18,451 nucleotides of DNA from Mayfieldus sp038329895 (lineage in GTDB: Bacteria; Actinomycetota; Thermoleophilia; Solirubrobacterales; 70-9), in NCBI GenBank assembly GCA_038329895.1, contig JBBQNM010000048.1:1-18451 (forward strand), in the 5' to 3' direction. Numbering within the stretch: position 1 is the stretch's first letter; every line of letters starts with the position of its first letter. Made by a program: the position numbers and the translations under genes. The notes beneath the pieces were generated by a model, which did not search any database, was not told the origin of the DNA, and saw only the letters and a list, made by a program, of their open reading frames with translations. Positions 1 to 7,532 of the stretch are shown one piece after another.

Positions 1-1
1 C

Positions 2-829
<828 letters not shown>

Positions 830-836
830 AAGTTGG

Positions 837-892
837 GCCGCGACACAAAGTGTCGCGGCAGGTGCATGTCAGGCTGCGCAGCAGCCGCAAGT
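837..892 (+). repeat. Hairpin plus 31-nt repeat element, copy 1 (3' of clpX)
   Basis: Directly after the clpX stop there is a perfect 10-bp inverted repeat (GCCGCGACAC at 837-846, loop AAA, GTGTCGCGGC at 850-859). Two bases later comes a 31-nt block (862-892), which itself contains the hairpin GGCTGC-GCA-GCAGCC (872-886). The same 31 nt recur exactly at 10698-10728, again 2 nt after a hairpin of a different sequence. There is no T-tract after either hairpin, so a classical intrinsic terminator is not evident. The element lies between the convergent clpX and EAL genes and could still end transcription from either side. Its repeated nature is seen directly; its function is unknown. Confidence 0.8.
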
Positions 893-913
893 TATTCCGA
901 AGTGCCGCGCCGC

Positions 914-1696
914 CTAGCGCGGTAGGGCGCGCTCGGCAAGCACCTCGGCGGGCATCGGGATCGAGAACAGAAAGCCCTGCCCGTACTGACAGCCCATGTC
1001 GCGCAGGGCGGCGAGCTGCCCGGGTGATTCGATCCCGTTGGCGATTACCCTCACGCCCTGCTCGCGCGCGAGCTTGATCGCGGCCGAGGCGATCTCGGTC
1101 TGGCGCGGGCCGTCTGGGATGGCTGAGACGACCCGGCGGCTGATCTTCAGGGCGCTGGTCGGCAGCTGGCTCAGCCTCTCGGCGGGTAGCGCGCCGCTGT
1201 AGTCATCGACGGTGAGTCCCACCCCAAGCCCCGTCAGCTCGTTCAGCCTCTCGACCAGCTTGCCATTTGCCTCTACCAGGGCAGTCTCTGAGATCTCGAG
1301 GCTGAGACGCCGCGGGTCCACGTCAGTGCGTTGCGCCGCGGTGCGAATCTCCTCCGGCAGGGCGCTCTCGTAGACGTGGTCCTCGGAGAGGTTCAGCGAG
1401 ACGTCGAGATCGGTGGAGCGGCGCCAGCGGGAGAGCTGCTCGAACGCCGTCGAGATCGCCCAGCGCTCCAGCTTGGCGAGCAGATGGAACTCCTGCGCGA
1501 CACCAATGAAGTCGGGAGGGGCGAGGATCTCGTGACCGTTGCGGGGCCAGCGCGGCAACGCCTCGACCTCGCTGGCGACGCGGTCGATCAGCGAAACGAT
1601 CGGCTGGTAGTAGAGCTGTAGGCGCTTCTGCTCGATCGCCTCGCCGAGCTCGGCCGCCAACGCCTCGCCACCCGGTTGTGTGTCGACCGCGGTCAC
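914..1696 (-). CDS. EAL-domain protein, probably a degenerate c-di-GMP phosphodiesterase
   Basis: This is a 260-aa stand-alone EAL domain. EAL proteins hydrolyse c-di-GMP to pGpG, or act as c-di-GMP sensors when inactive. Conserved features seen are YQPIV (about 30-34), the signature EALPRW (45-50), N102 in LNLS, E134 and E137 in LEISET, D164-D165 in DDYSG, K184 in LKIS and Q240 in QYGQGF. Two usual active-site acids are replaced: the KxD aspartate is S186 (LKIS instead of LKID), and the first Glu of AEGVE is N220 (ANGIE). The DDFGTGYSS loop is altered as well. No membrane segment, GGDEF, PAS or REC domain is present. The GTG start overlaps the TGA of the upstream hydrolase in a GTGA, so the two are probably co-translated. 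I infer weak or absent hydrolysis and a binding or regulatory role; the family call itself is secure. Confidence 0.88.
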   Translation of the reverse strand: MTAVDTQPGGEALAAELGEAIEQKRLQLYYQPIVSLIDRVASEVEALPRWPRNGHEILAPPDFIGVAQEFHLLAKLERWAISTAFEQLSRWRRSTDLDVSLNLSEDHVYESALPEEIRTAAQRTDVDPRRLSLEISETALVEANGKLVERLNELTGLGVGLTVDDYSGALPAERLSQLPTSALKISRRVVSAIPDGPRQTEIASAAIKLAREQGVRVIANGIESPGQLAALRDMGCQYGQGFLFSIPMPAEVLAERALPR

Positions 1697-2544
1697 GCTG
1701 GCGACCCCACCCCGAGACGGCTGCGCAGGAAGGGGACCACGGCCTGCGCCAATCGCTCCGGGTCGTCGGCGAACGGGAAGTGGCCGCTGTCGTCGAGCAT
1801 GATCACCTCAGCGCTCGGGAAGGGCTGCTTCAAGTCCTCCACGCGTCGGCGCCCGAGGAAGGGATCGTTGGCGCCCCACGCGATCAGCGCCGGGCGGTCC
1901 AGCGCGGCGAGTGTCGCGACCCACCCCGATGCGGGCGGATAGGGGAGCGGTGTGGCCCGGTAGAGCCGCAGCACGGCGCGACGGGTGCCGCGGTCGAAGT
2001 CGTCGTACATGCGGTCGACGAATGCCGCGGGCAGGGGTCGCGGGCCTGCGTTCATCGCCCGCCGCCAGGCGCGGCGGTTGGTGATCGCCATCACCAACTC
2101 GCCGACCACCGGCCTGCGCCAGAGCCTCGCCATCCGATGCCAGCGGCCGTGGGTCCAGGTGCCGGTGTTGATGAGCACAGCGCTGGCAAACGCGTCCGGA
2201 TGCCCGGCCGCCCAGCAGAATCCGAAGGCGGCGCCGAAATCGTGCACCACGAGGTGGGCGCGCTCCACTCCGAGCTGATCCAGGGCGCCGGCGATGAACG
2301 CGGCGTAGTCCTCGACCCGGTAGCCGAAGTCGGGTGGCTTGTCCGCTTGCCCGAAACCGGGCATGTCGAAGGCGACCGCGCGTCCGAACTCGCCAACCCG
2401 GCTCACCAGGTCTTCCCAGTCGAGCCGCGACCCAGGGTTGCCTTGCAAGAAGACGATCCCCTCCGAGTCATCCGCCGGTCCCGCCTGGATCAGCGGCGAG
2501 CGGACGCCGTCGACTGTGACCTCGCCCGTTTCGACCTCTCTCAC
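1693..2544 (-). CDS. Alpha/beta hydrolase, Asp-nucleophile type (epoxide hydrolase / haloalkane dehalogenase-like)
   Basis: This is a 283-aa cytoplasmic alpha/beta hydrolase without a signal peptide. Its nucleophile elbow reads VVHDFGAAFG, so the nucleophile is D102 rather than Ser; the HD(W/F)G elbow is typical of epoxide hydrolases and haloalkane or fluoroacetate dehalogenases. The oxyanion segment is LQGNPGS (about 33-39), similar to the HGNP of haloalkane dehalogenases. The catalytic acid is probably D227 (WGANDPF) and the base is H255 (DSGHFPF). A cap domain of roughly residues 125-205 lies between them. The GTG start at 2544 is preceded in frame by a TAG 9 nt upstream, so a longer protein is excluded. 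It is the first gene of a two-gene - strand unit with the EAL gene (4-bp overlap). The substrate cannot be told from sequence, and the link to the EAL protein is unexplained. Confidence 0.88.
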   Translation of the reverse strand: MREVETGEVTVDGVRSPLIQAGPADDSEGIVFLQGNPGSRLDWEDLVSRVGEFGRAVAFDMPGFGQADKPPDFGYRVEDYAAFIAGALDQLGVERAHLVVHDFGAAFGFCWAAGHPDAFASAVLINTGTWTHGRWHRMARLWRRPVVGELVMAITNRRAWRRAMNAGPRPLPAAFVDRMYDDFDRGTRRAVLRLYRATPLPYPPASGWVATLAALDRPALIAWGANDPFLGRRRVEDLKQPFPSAEVIMLDDSGHFPFADDPERLAQAVVPFLRSRLGVGSPA

Positions 2545-2662
2545 ATGGCGAACCTACCGCCTGCCCGGCCCCGCCGCCACTGATCCCCCCTGCCTTTCTC
2601 CCTGCTTGGCTGGGAGCTAACTGGCCGGCGGCCCTATGCCCCGGCGCCTCCCGTGGGTCCGG

Positions 2663-2690
2663 ATGACTACGCCGAATCCGCTGGTAGCTT
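2663..2690 (+). promoter_or_regulatory. Possible promoter giving a leaderless R-M transcript
   Basis: ATGACT (2663-2668) resembles a -35 box. A 16-nt spacer separates it from TAGCTT (2685-2690), which fits the TANNNT -10 pattern used by actinobacterial housekeeping sigma factors. Transcription would begin close to 2697-2701, right at the ATG at 2701, giving a leaderless mRNA, a common arrangement in actinobacteria. This is inferred from pattern only. Confidence 0.35.
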
Positions 2691-2700
2691 CAGTCGGCCG

Positions 2701-3384
2701 ATGGACGAACCCCCCAAGCCGACGTACCACCACAAGGCGCTGCGAGCTGAGGCCAGAGCTTTCGCCGAGGCTTTCTGCGAGGACGGCCATCCCGAACTAT
2801 TCGGGATAACAGACGGCAAGGCTGTGGGGACTTACATCGAGTCCCGATTCAAGGCTGCGCTCCGCGAGCGCCACTTTTTCGTTGAAGACGATGACGAAGG
2901 AAGCGCCGCAAAGGGAATTGACCTGCCTGGTCTCAAAACAGACATCAAGGTAACGTCCGACCGCCAACCCCAGTCGTCCGCCCCATTTCGGACATTCCGG
3001 CAAAAGATTGAGGGCCTCGGCTACCACCTCATCCTCTTTGTCTATGTGAAAAACGATGCGAAGAGGTCCGCCACGATCGCGTTTCCGTCAGTCCGATTCA
3101 TTCCAGCCGAATTGACCGGCGATTACCAAACCACCCGCTACTTGAGAGCGCTGATTGCCGATGAGGGGGCGGAGATCGACGACATCGTTGCTTATCTCCA
3201 GGATCGAAATGTTCCGGCCGACGAGCCGACCCTTACCGCCTACGCGGAGCAACTAATCAAGGAGCCTCCGAGGCAGGGGTACCTCACGATTTCGAATGCC
3301 CTGCAGTGGCGGCTTCAGTACAAGCGCGTCGTGACCCAAGAGATCAAGGGAGTCTGGGATGTCCAAGCGGATCCAGAAGACTGA
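2701..3384 (+). CDS. Type II restriction endonuclease, PD-(D/E)XK fold
   Basis: This is a 227-aa protein read as the nuclease of a type II restriction-modification system. The signature is KGIDLPGLKTDIKVTS: an Asp (residue 74 from this start), seven residues, then D81-I-K83, the D...(D/E)XK metal-binding catalytic motif. An upstream conserved Glu in GTYIESRF would complete the site. Length suits a compact type IIP enzyme. I chose the ATG at 2701 because a TANNNT -10 box lies just upstream and the residues before it look non-conserved; an in-frame GTG at 2653 would add 16 residues. The downstream methyltransferase overlaps its end by 26 bp. The recognition sequence cannot be read from the protein. 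GC content is clearly lower than in clpX or valS, which suggests horizontal acquisition. No controller (C) protein gene is seen. Confidence 0.8.
   Translation: MDEPPKPTYHHKALRAEARAFAEAFCEDGHPELFGITDGKAVGTYIESRFKAALRERHFFVEDDDEGSAAKGIDLPGLKTDIKVTSDRQPQSSAPFRTFRQKIEGLGYHLILFVYVKNDAKRSATIAFPSVRFIPAELTGDYQTTRYLRALIADEGAEIDDIVAYLQDRNVPADEPTLTAYAEQLIKEPPRQGYLTISNALQWRLQYKRVVTQEIKGVWDVQADPED
3346..3352 (+). promoter_or_regulatory. Ribosome binding site of the methyltransferase gene
   Basis: AAGGGAG lies 6 nt before the ATG at 3359, inside the 3' end of the nuclease gene. It is one of the stronger Shine-Dalgarno sequences in the window. It allows the methyltransferase to be translated independently of ribosomes finishing the nuclease, and it fixes the start at 3359. 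Confidence 0.65.
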
Positions 3385-4822
3385 CGTATTCGGAGACTTC
3401 CAGACTCCGCTCGAGCTGGCTCGAATCATCTGGAAGGCGCTTCCGGTGGACCGAGTTCAAGCCGTGATCGAACCGACTGTGGGCGAAGGGGCGTTCCTTG
3501 AAGCGGCTCCGACGGCCATGCATACCGTCCGCTGGTGCTGTTTTGACATCAACAGAAACTATGTAGAAAAAACGACAGCCGTTGCCGACCAATTGGGGGT
3601 GGACCGAGCCGCGATCCAAGTCGCCGATGCGTTCAGCCTGAATAGCGAGGACTTTTCCGGCTTCCAGCTCGATGAGCCGGTGCTCGCGATTGGCAACCCT
3701 CCGTGGGTGACGTCATCTGGGCAGTCATCGGTTCATCGCTCGAATCTGCCAGAAAAGAACAACCGAGAATCCGGTCTCCGTGGGCTCGACGCCCTGACAG
3801 GACGAGCGAATTTCGACATAGCGGAAGCCATCTTGTTGCGGCTGCTGGCGGCTCTGGCGGATTTCCGTGATGTCCGATTAGCGTTCTTGGTCAAACGGTC
3901 GGTTGCGATGAGACTGGCTAAACGGCTGTTCGGCCGCGCCGACGAGCTGTCCTTTGCTCATATCGAAGCGGCTCGTTGGTTTGGAGCGTCCGTCGATGCG
4001 GGACTCTTTTGCGCGCACGTTGCGCGGCCCTCCGCAGGTCCACCTGTGACCCACATCAACATCGCCGAAGAAATCGGCGCTGCACCGGCGAGGCGGGCTG
4101 GGATCGCTAACGGAGGGTACGTCGAAGACCTCGAAGCCCATGAGGCCGTTTCCGACCTTCTTGCTGACTCGACCGTTCCGTGGCGACAAGGGGTCAAGCA
4201 TGATCTAGCGCGCATTCTTGAGCTTCGCCGCCTCCCTGATGGCCGAATCGTGAATGGTTTCGATGAGGAGGTCGAGATCGAGCGAGACGTCTTGGCGCCT
4301 CTGTACAAGGGCTCTGATGTCGCGAACGGGCGTGATCCAAGTCGGTGGTTTCCCTTGTACCAGGTCAACCTTGGTGGACCCGAGCCAGCGATGGATTCCA
4401 AATGGCCAAAACTCGCTAGTTACCTCCGGGCCCATGAGAATGCGTTCCAGGCGCGGCGATCTCGGATCTACAGAGGCAAGCATCCATACTCGCTCTTTGG
4501 CGTTGGTCCATATCTGCTGGCACCTTGGAAGGTGGCTATCTGTGGTCTGTATCGGTCGGCAAGGTTCAGTGTTCTTGGACCGGCGGGCGGGCGCCCCGCA
4601 CTGGTCGACGACACGTGCTATTTGCTGCCCTACGGCGATCGGGATTCGGCCCATGAGGTTGCGGAGTATCTGAACAGTGCCGGACCGCAGCAGCTGATCT
4701 CGAGTCTGAGCGACTTGGGTGCCAAGCGTCCGTTTACCAAAGCTGTCTTGGCTCGCGTTGCTGTGCCCTTAGCGCCGCTGGCTGAGCGAGGGGCTGCTCA
4801 ACTGGCGCTTGGGGCCGCTTAG
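3359..4822 (+). CDS. Type II N6-adenine DNA methyltransferase (gamma-class order)
   Basis: This 487-aa SAM-dependent DNA methyltransferase is the modification partner of the nuclease just upstream and should protect the host's own sites. Motif X is DFQTP (13-17), motif I (SAM binding) is EPTVGEGAFLEA (38-49) and the catalytic motif IV is NPPW (113-116), followed by a GRANFDIAEA block. The order X-I-IV with a large C-terminal remainder (about residues 250-480, the presumed target-recognition domain) fits gamma-class adenine methylases such as M.TaqI. The start at 3359 has a good AAGGGAG ribosome site and overlaps the nuclease gene by 26 bp. Composition is more AT-rich than the flanking genes (for example around 3540-3600), in line with acquisition of the pair as a unit. 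The sequence specificity is unknown. Confidence 0.88.
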   Translation: MSKRIQKTDVFGDFQTPLELARIIWKALPVDRVQAVIEPTVGEGAFLEAAPTAMHTVRWCCFDINRNYVEKTTAVADQLGVDRAAIQVADAFSLNSEDFSGFQLDEPVLAIGNPPWVTSSGQSSVHRSNLPEKNNRESGLRGLDALTGRANFDIAEAILLRLLAALADFRDVRLAFLVKRSVAMRLAKRLFGRADELSFAHIEAARWFGASVDAGLFCAHVARPSAGPPVTHINIAEEIGAAPARRAGIANGGYVEDLEAHEAVSDLLADSTVPWRQGVKHDLARILELRRLPDGRIVNGFDEEVEIERDVLAPLYKGSDVANGRDPSRWFPLYQVNLGGPEPAMDSKWPKLASYLRAHENAFQARRSRIYRGKHPYSLFGVGPYLLAPWKVAICGLYRSARFSVLGPAGGRPALVDDTCYLLPYGDRDSAHEVAEYLNSAGPQQLISSLSDLGAKRPFTKAVLARVAVPLAPLAERGAAQLALGAA

Positions 4823-4879
4823 CGGATCGCGACGTCTCCCATTTTGGTTTAGGACGGCGGTTGCGGAGCGCCTGAAAAC

Positions 4880-4885
4880 TAAACT
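4880..4885 (+). promoter_or_regulatory. Possible -10 box of valS
   Basis: TAAACT lies 9 nt before the GTG start of valS in the 72-bp gap after the methyltransferase gene. It fits TANNNT and would place transcription at or within a few bases of the start codon. No convincing -35 hexamer is present at 16-18 nt spacing, so this is weak. No T-box leader is present; the gap is too short for one. Confidence 0.25.
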
Positions 4886-4894
4886 CGCGCATCG

Positions 4895-7486
4895 GTGCCT
4901 GACGATCGCCGCAAAATCCTCGAGGAGACCACGCGCTACGACCCAGCGAAGGTCGAGCAGCGGCTTTTCGACGAGTGGCTCGGGGCCGGCTACTTCCACC
5001 CGCCGGCCGAGGGGGCGCCGAGCGAGAACTACTCGGTCGCGATCCCGCCGCCCAACGTGACCGGCGCCCTGCACATGGGCCATGCGCTCAACGGGTCGAT
5101 CCAGGACGCGCTGGTCCGCATGCAGCGGATGCGGGGCCGCAACACCTTGTGGGTGCTCGGCACCGACCATGCCGGCATTGCGACGCAGGCGGTGGTCGAG
5201 AAGGAGCTGCGCGAGGAGGGCACCTCGCGTCAGCAGATGGGCCGCGAGGCGTTCCTGGAGCGGGTCTGGGCCTGGAAGCAGCGCTACGGCTCGCAGATCG
5301 TCGACCAGTACAAGCGCCTCGGCGCCTCGTTGGACTACGAGCGCGAGCGCTTCACCCTCGACGAGGGCTACGTGAGGGCCGTCTACCGGGTCTTCGTGGA
5401 CTTGTTCCAAAAGGGCTACATCTACCGCGACAACTACATCGTCAACTGGGATCCCGGATCGCAATCTGCGATCTCCGACCTCGAGGTCGAGAACCGCGAG
5501 GTCACCGACACGATGTACGAGATCGACTATCCGCTCGAGGATGGCGACCGGGTGCTGACGGTGGCGACGGTGCGGCCCGAGACGATGCTCGCCGACACGG
5601 CCGTGGCCGTCAACCCCAGCGACGACCGGTACAAGTCGCTGGTCGGTCGCCACGCAATCCTGCCGCTTGTCGGCCGGCGGTTGCCGATCATCGCCGACGA
5701 CTACATCGACCCCGATTTCGGGACCGGGGCCCTGAAGGTCACCCCCGGCCACGACACAAACGACTTCGAGATCGGGCGCCGCCACGGGCTCGAAGAGGTG
5801 ACGGTGATCGGCGAGGACGGCCGCATGACCGACGCCGCCGGGGAGCGCTTCGCCGGGCTCGGCCTCGAGGAGGCGCAGACGGCCGTGGCCGACGCGCTCC
5901 GCGAGCAGGGGCTGATCCGCGCCGAGCATCCTTACGAGCACTCGGTCCCCTTCTCGCATCGCTCCGGCGCCCGCATCGAGCCGTTGATCTCGCTTCAGTG
6001 GTTCTGCCGCATGGACGAGCTGGCGCAGTCGGCAATCGAGGTCGTCGACGACGACGAAGTGCGCATCGTCCCCGAGCAGTGGAAGCGGGTCTACCTGGAC
6101 TGGATGGCCGAGATCCGCCCCTGGTGCGTCTCGCGCCAGCTCTGGTGGGGCCATCGCCTGCCGGTCTGGTACTGCGACGCCTGCGAGGAGGTCTACGTCG
6201 CCGAGACGGCGCCGGAGCGCTGCGGCGCCTGCGACGGCGAGCTGCGCCAGGACGAGGACGTTCTCGACACCTGGTTCAGCTCCGCGCTGTGGCCCTTCGC
6301 GACTCTGGGCTGGCCCGACGACACGCCGGAGTTGCGCGCGTTTTACCCGACCAGCTTCCTGACCACGGCGCGGGAGATCATCTTCCTCTGGGTCGCGCGG
6401 ATGATCATGATGGGCCTCGAGTTCCCGGGCGCGATCCCGTTTGGGGACGTCTATGTGCACGCGGTGATCCAGGCCCGCGACGGGCGGCGGATGTCGAAGA
6501 GCCTTGGAACCGGGATCGATCCGGTGGAGGAGATCGAGGTGCACGGGGCCGACGCACTGCGTTTCGGGCTGCTCGCGATGTCCTCGACTCAGGACGTGCG
6601 CTACTCCGACGCCAAGGTGCAGCAGGGACGCGACCTGGCGAACAAGCTGTGGAACGCGTCGCGACTGATTCTGCTGAACGCCCGAGTTGAGGAGGGTCCG
6701 GCTGTGCAGGAACCCCGACAGGGGCTTGACCCTGCCGGGCTGTGTGCGGAGGACCGCTGGATCCTCTCGCGGCTCCAGCGCGCAATCGAGGACGTCACCC
6801 GAAACCTGGAGCAATACGACTTCGCCCACGTGGCGCTGGACGCCTACCGGTTCTTCTGGTCGGAGCTCTGCGACTGGTACCTGGAGATCGCCAAGCCGCG
6901 CCTCTACGACGGCGAGCCGCAGGTCGCGACGGCGCTGCTCTGGGTGCTCGAGCAGACGCTGGCGCTGCTTCACCCGATCATGCCCTTCGTCACCGAGGAG
7001 GTCTGGTCCTACCACCCGTACCGACAGGGCCACCTCGCCGTACACCCGTTCCCGGAGACCGACGGCGCGCTGATCGACACGGAAGCCGAGGCCGAGGTCG
7101 GCGGGGCGATCGAGCTGACCCGCCGCTTGCGGGCCTGGCGCGAGCTGGCCGGAGTGCCGGTCGCCAGCGTGCTCAGCGGCCGCATCGACGGCGGCATGCC
7201 GCACGAGTTCGTGGGGCGCCTCTCCCGTTTCGAGTTCTCCGCCGACGGCGGCGATCCGGTGGCGTCGATCGGCCCGGTGCAGGTGCTCGCCACGGGCGAC
7301 ATCGACGCCGACGCGGTCCGCAAGCGGATCGAGGCCCGGCGCTCGGAGCTTCAGGCGGAGGTCGAGCGGGGTGAGAAAAAGCTCGCCAACAAGGGGTTCG
7401 TCGACAAGGCACCGCCGGAGGTGGTGGAGGAAGAGCGTAAGAAGCTCGCGCAGTACCAGGCGGAGTTGGGGGAGCTGGGTTCCTAG
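4895..7486 (+). CDS. valS: Valine--tRNA ligase
   Basis: ValRS charges tRNA-Val with valine. The 863-aa protein is full length for the class I enzyme. The HIGH motif is HMGH (60-63, in PPPNVTGALHMGHALN) and the KMSKS motif is RMSKS (532-536). The editing (CP1) domain is recognisable by TVRPETMLADTAVAV and GHDTNDFEIG. A zinc ribbon with C427/C430/C443/C446 precedes DTWFSSALWPF. After the anticodon-binding domain the C-terminus (about 800-860) is the usual charged coiled coil that contacts the tRNA elbow. The GTG start is the only one that keeps the normal N-terminus (KILEETTRYDPAKVEQ). In related genomes valS is near clpX; here the accessory block sits between them. The stop codon lies inside the left arm of a long hairpin leading to folC. 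Confidence 0.97.
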   Translation: MPDDRRKILEETTRYDPAKVEQRLFDEWLGAGYFHPPAEGAPSENYSVAIPPPNVTGALHMGHALNGSIQDALVRMQRMRGRNTLWVLGTDHAGIATQAVVEKELREEGTSRQQMGREAFLERVWAWKQRYGSQIVDQYKRLGASLDYERERFTLDEGYVRAVYRVFVDLFQKGYIYRDNYIVNWDPGSQSAISDLEVENREVTDTMYEIDYPLEDGDRVLTVATVRPETMLADTAVAVNPSDDRYKSLVGRHAILPLVGRRLPIIADDYIDPDFGTGALKVTPGHDTNDFEIGRRHGLEEVTVIGEDGRMTDAAGERFAGLGLEEAQTAVADALREQGLIRAEHPYEHSVPFSHRSGARIEPLISLQWFCRMDELAQSAIEVVDDDEVRIVPEQWKRVYLDWMAEIRPWCVSRQLWWGHRLPVWYCDACEEVYVAETAPERCGACDGELRQDEDVLDTWFSSALWPFATLGWPDDTPELRAFYPTSFLTTAREIIFLWVARMIMMGLEFPGAIPFGDVYVHAVIQARDGRRMSKSLGTGIDPVEEIEVHGADALRFGLLAMSSTQDVRYSDAKVQQGRDLANKLWNASRLILLNARVEEGPAVQEPRQGLDPAGLCAEDRWILSRLQRAIEDVTRNLEQYDFAHVALDAYRFFWSELCDWYLEIAKPRLYDGEPQVATALLWVLEQTLALLHPIMPFVTEEVWSYHPYRQGHLAVHPFPETDGALIDTEAEAEVGGAIELTRRLRAWRELAGVPVASVLSGRIDGGMPHEFVGRLSRFEFSADGGDPVASIGPVQVLATGDIDADAVRKRIEARRSELQAEVERGEKKLANKGFVDKAPPEVVEEERKKLAQYQAELGELGS

Positions 7487-7532
7487 TTCCTTGTTCCTTG
7501 TTACTAGGAACGAGCAACGAGGAACGAGGAAC
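7479..7532 (+). repeat. Heptamer-built inverted repeat between valS and folC
   Basis: Positions 7479-7502 can pair with 7509-7532 over 24 positions with only two mismatches (485/526 and 496/515, as 7xxx) and two G-U pairs, leaving a 6-nt loop. The left arm is made of GTTCCTN-type heptamers and the right arm of GGAACGA-type heptamers. The valS stop (7484-7486) lies in the left arm. The GAGGA ribosome-binding sequences for folC (7519-7523 and 7526-7530) lie in the right arm, which ends exactly before the folC ATG. An RNA hairpin here would hide the folC ribosome site unless ribosomes finishing valS open it. Confidence 0.8.

Noticed and set aside
1678..2583. 301-codon + strand frame opposite the alpha/beta hydrolase
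   Set aside because: The hydrolase triad and oxyanion motif are clear on the - strand; the antisense product has no recognisable features.
2653..2700. Upstream GTG start for the restriction nuclease
   Set aside because: Possible, but the 16 extra residues look non-conserved and would span the probable -35 and -10 boxes; kept only as an alternative.
4823..4894. T-box or other aminoacyl-tRNA-sensing leader before valS
   Set aside because: Only 72 bp between the genes, with no stem I, specifier loop or terminator/antiterminator pair.
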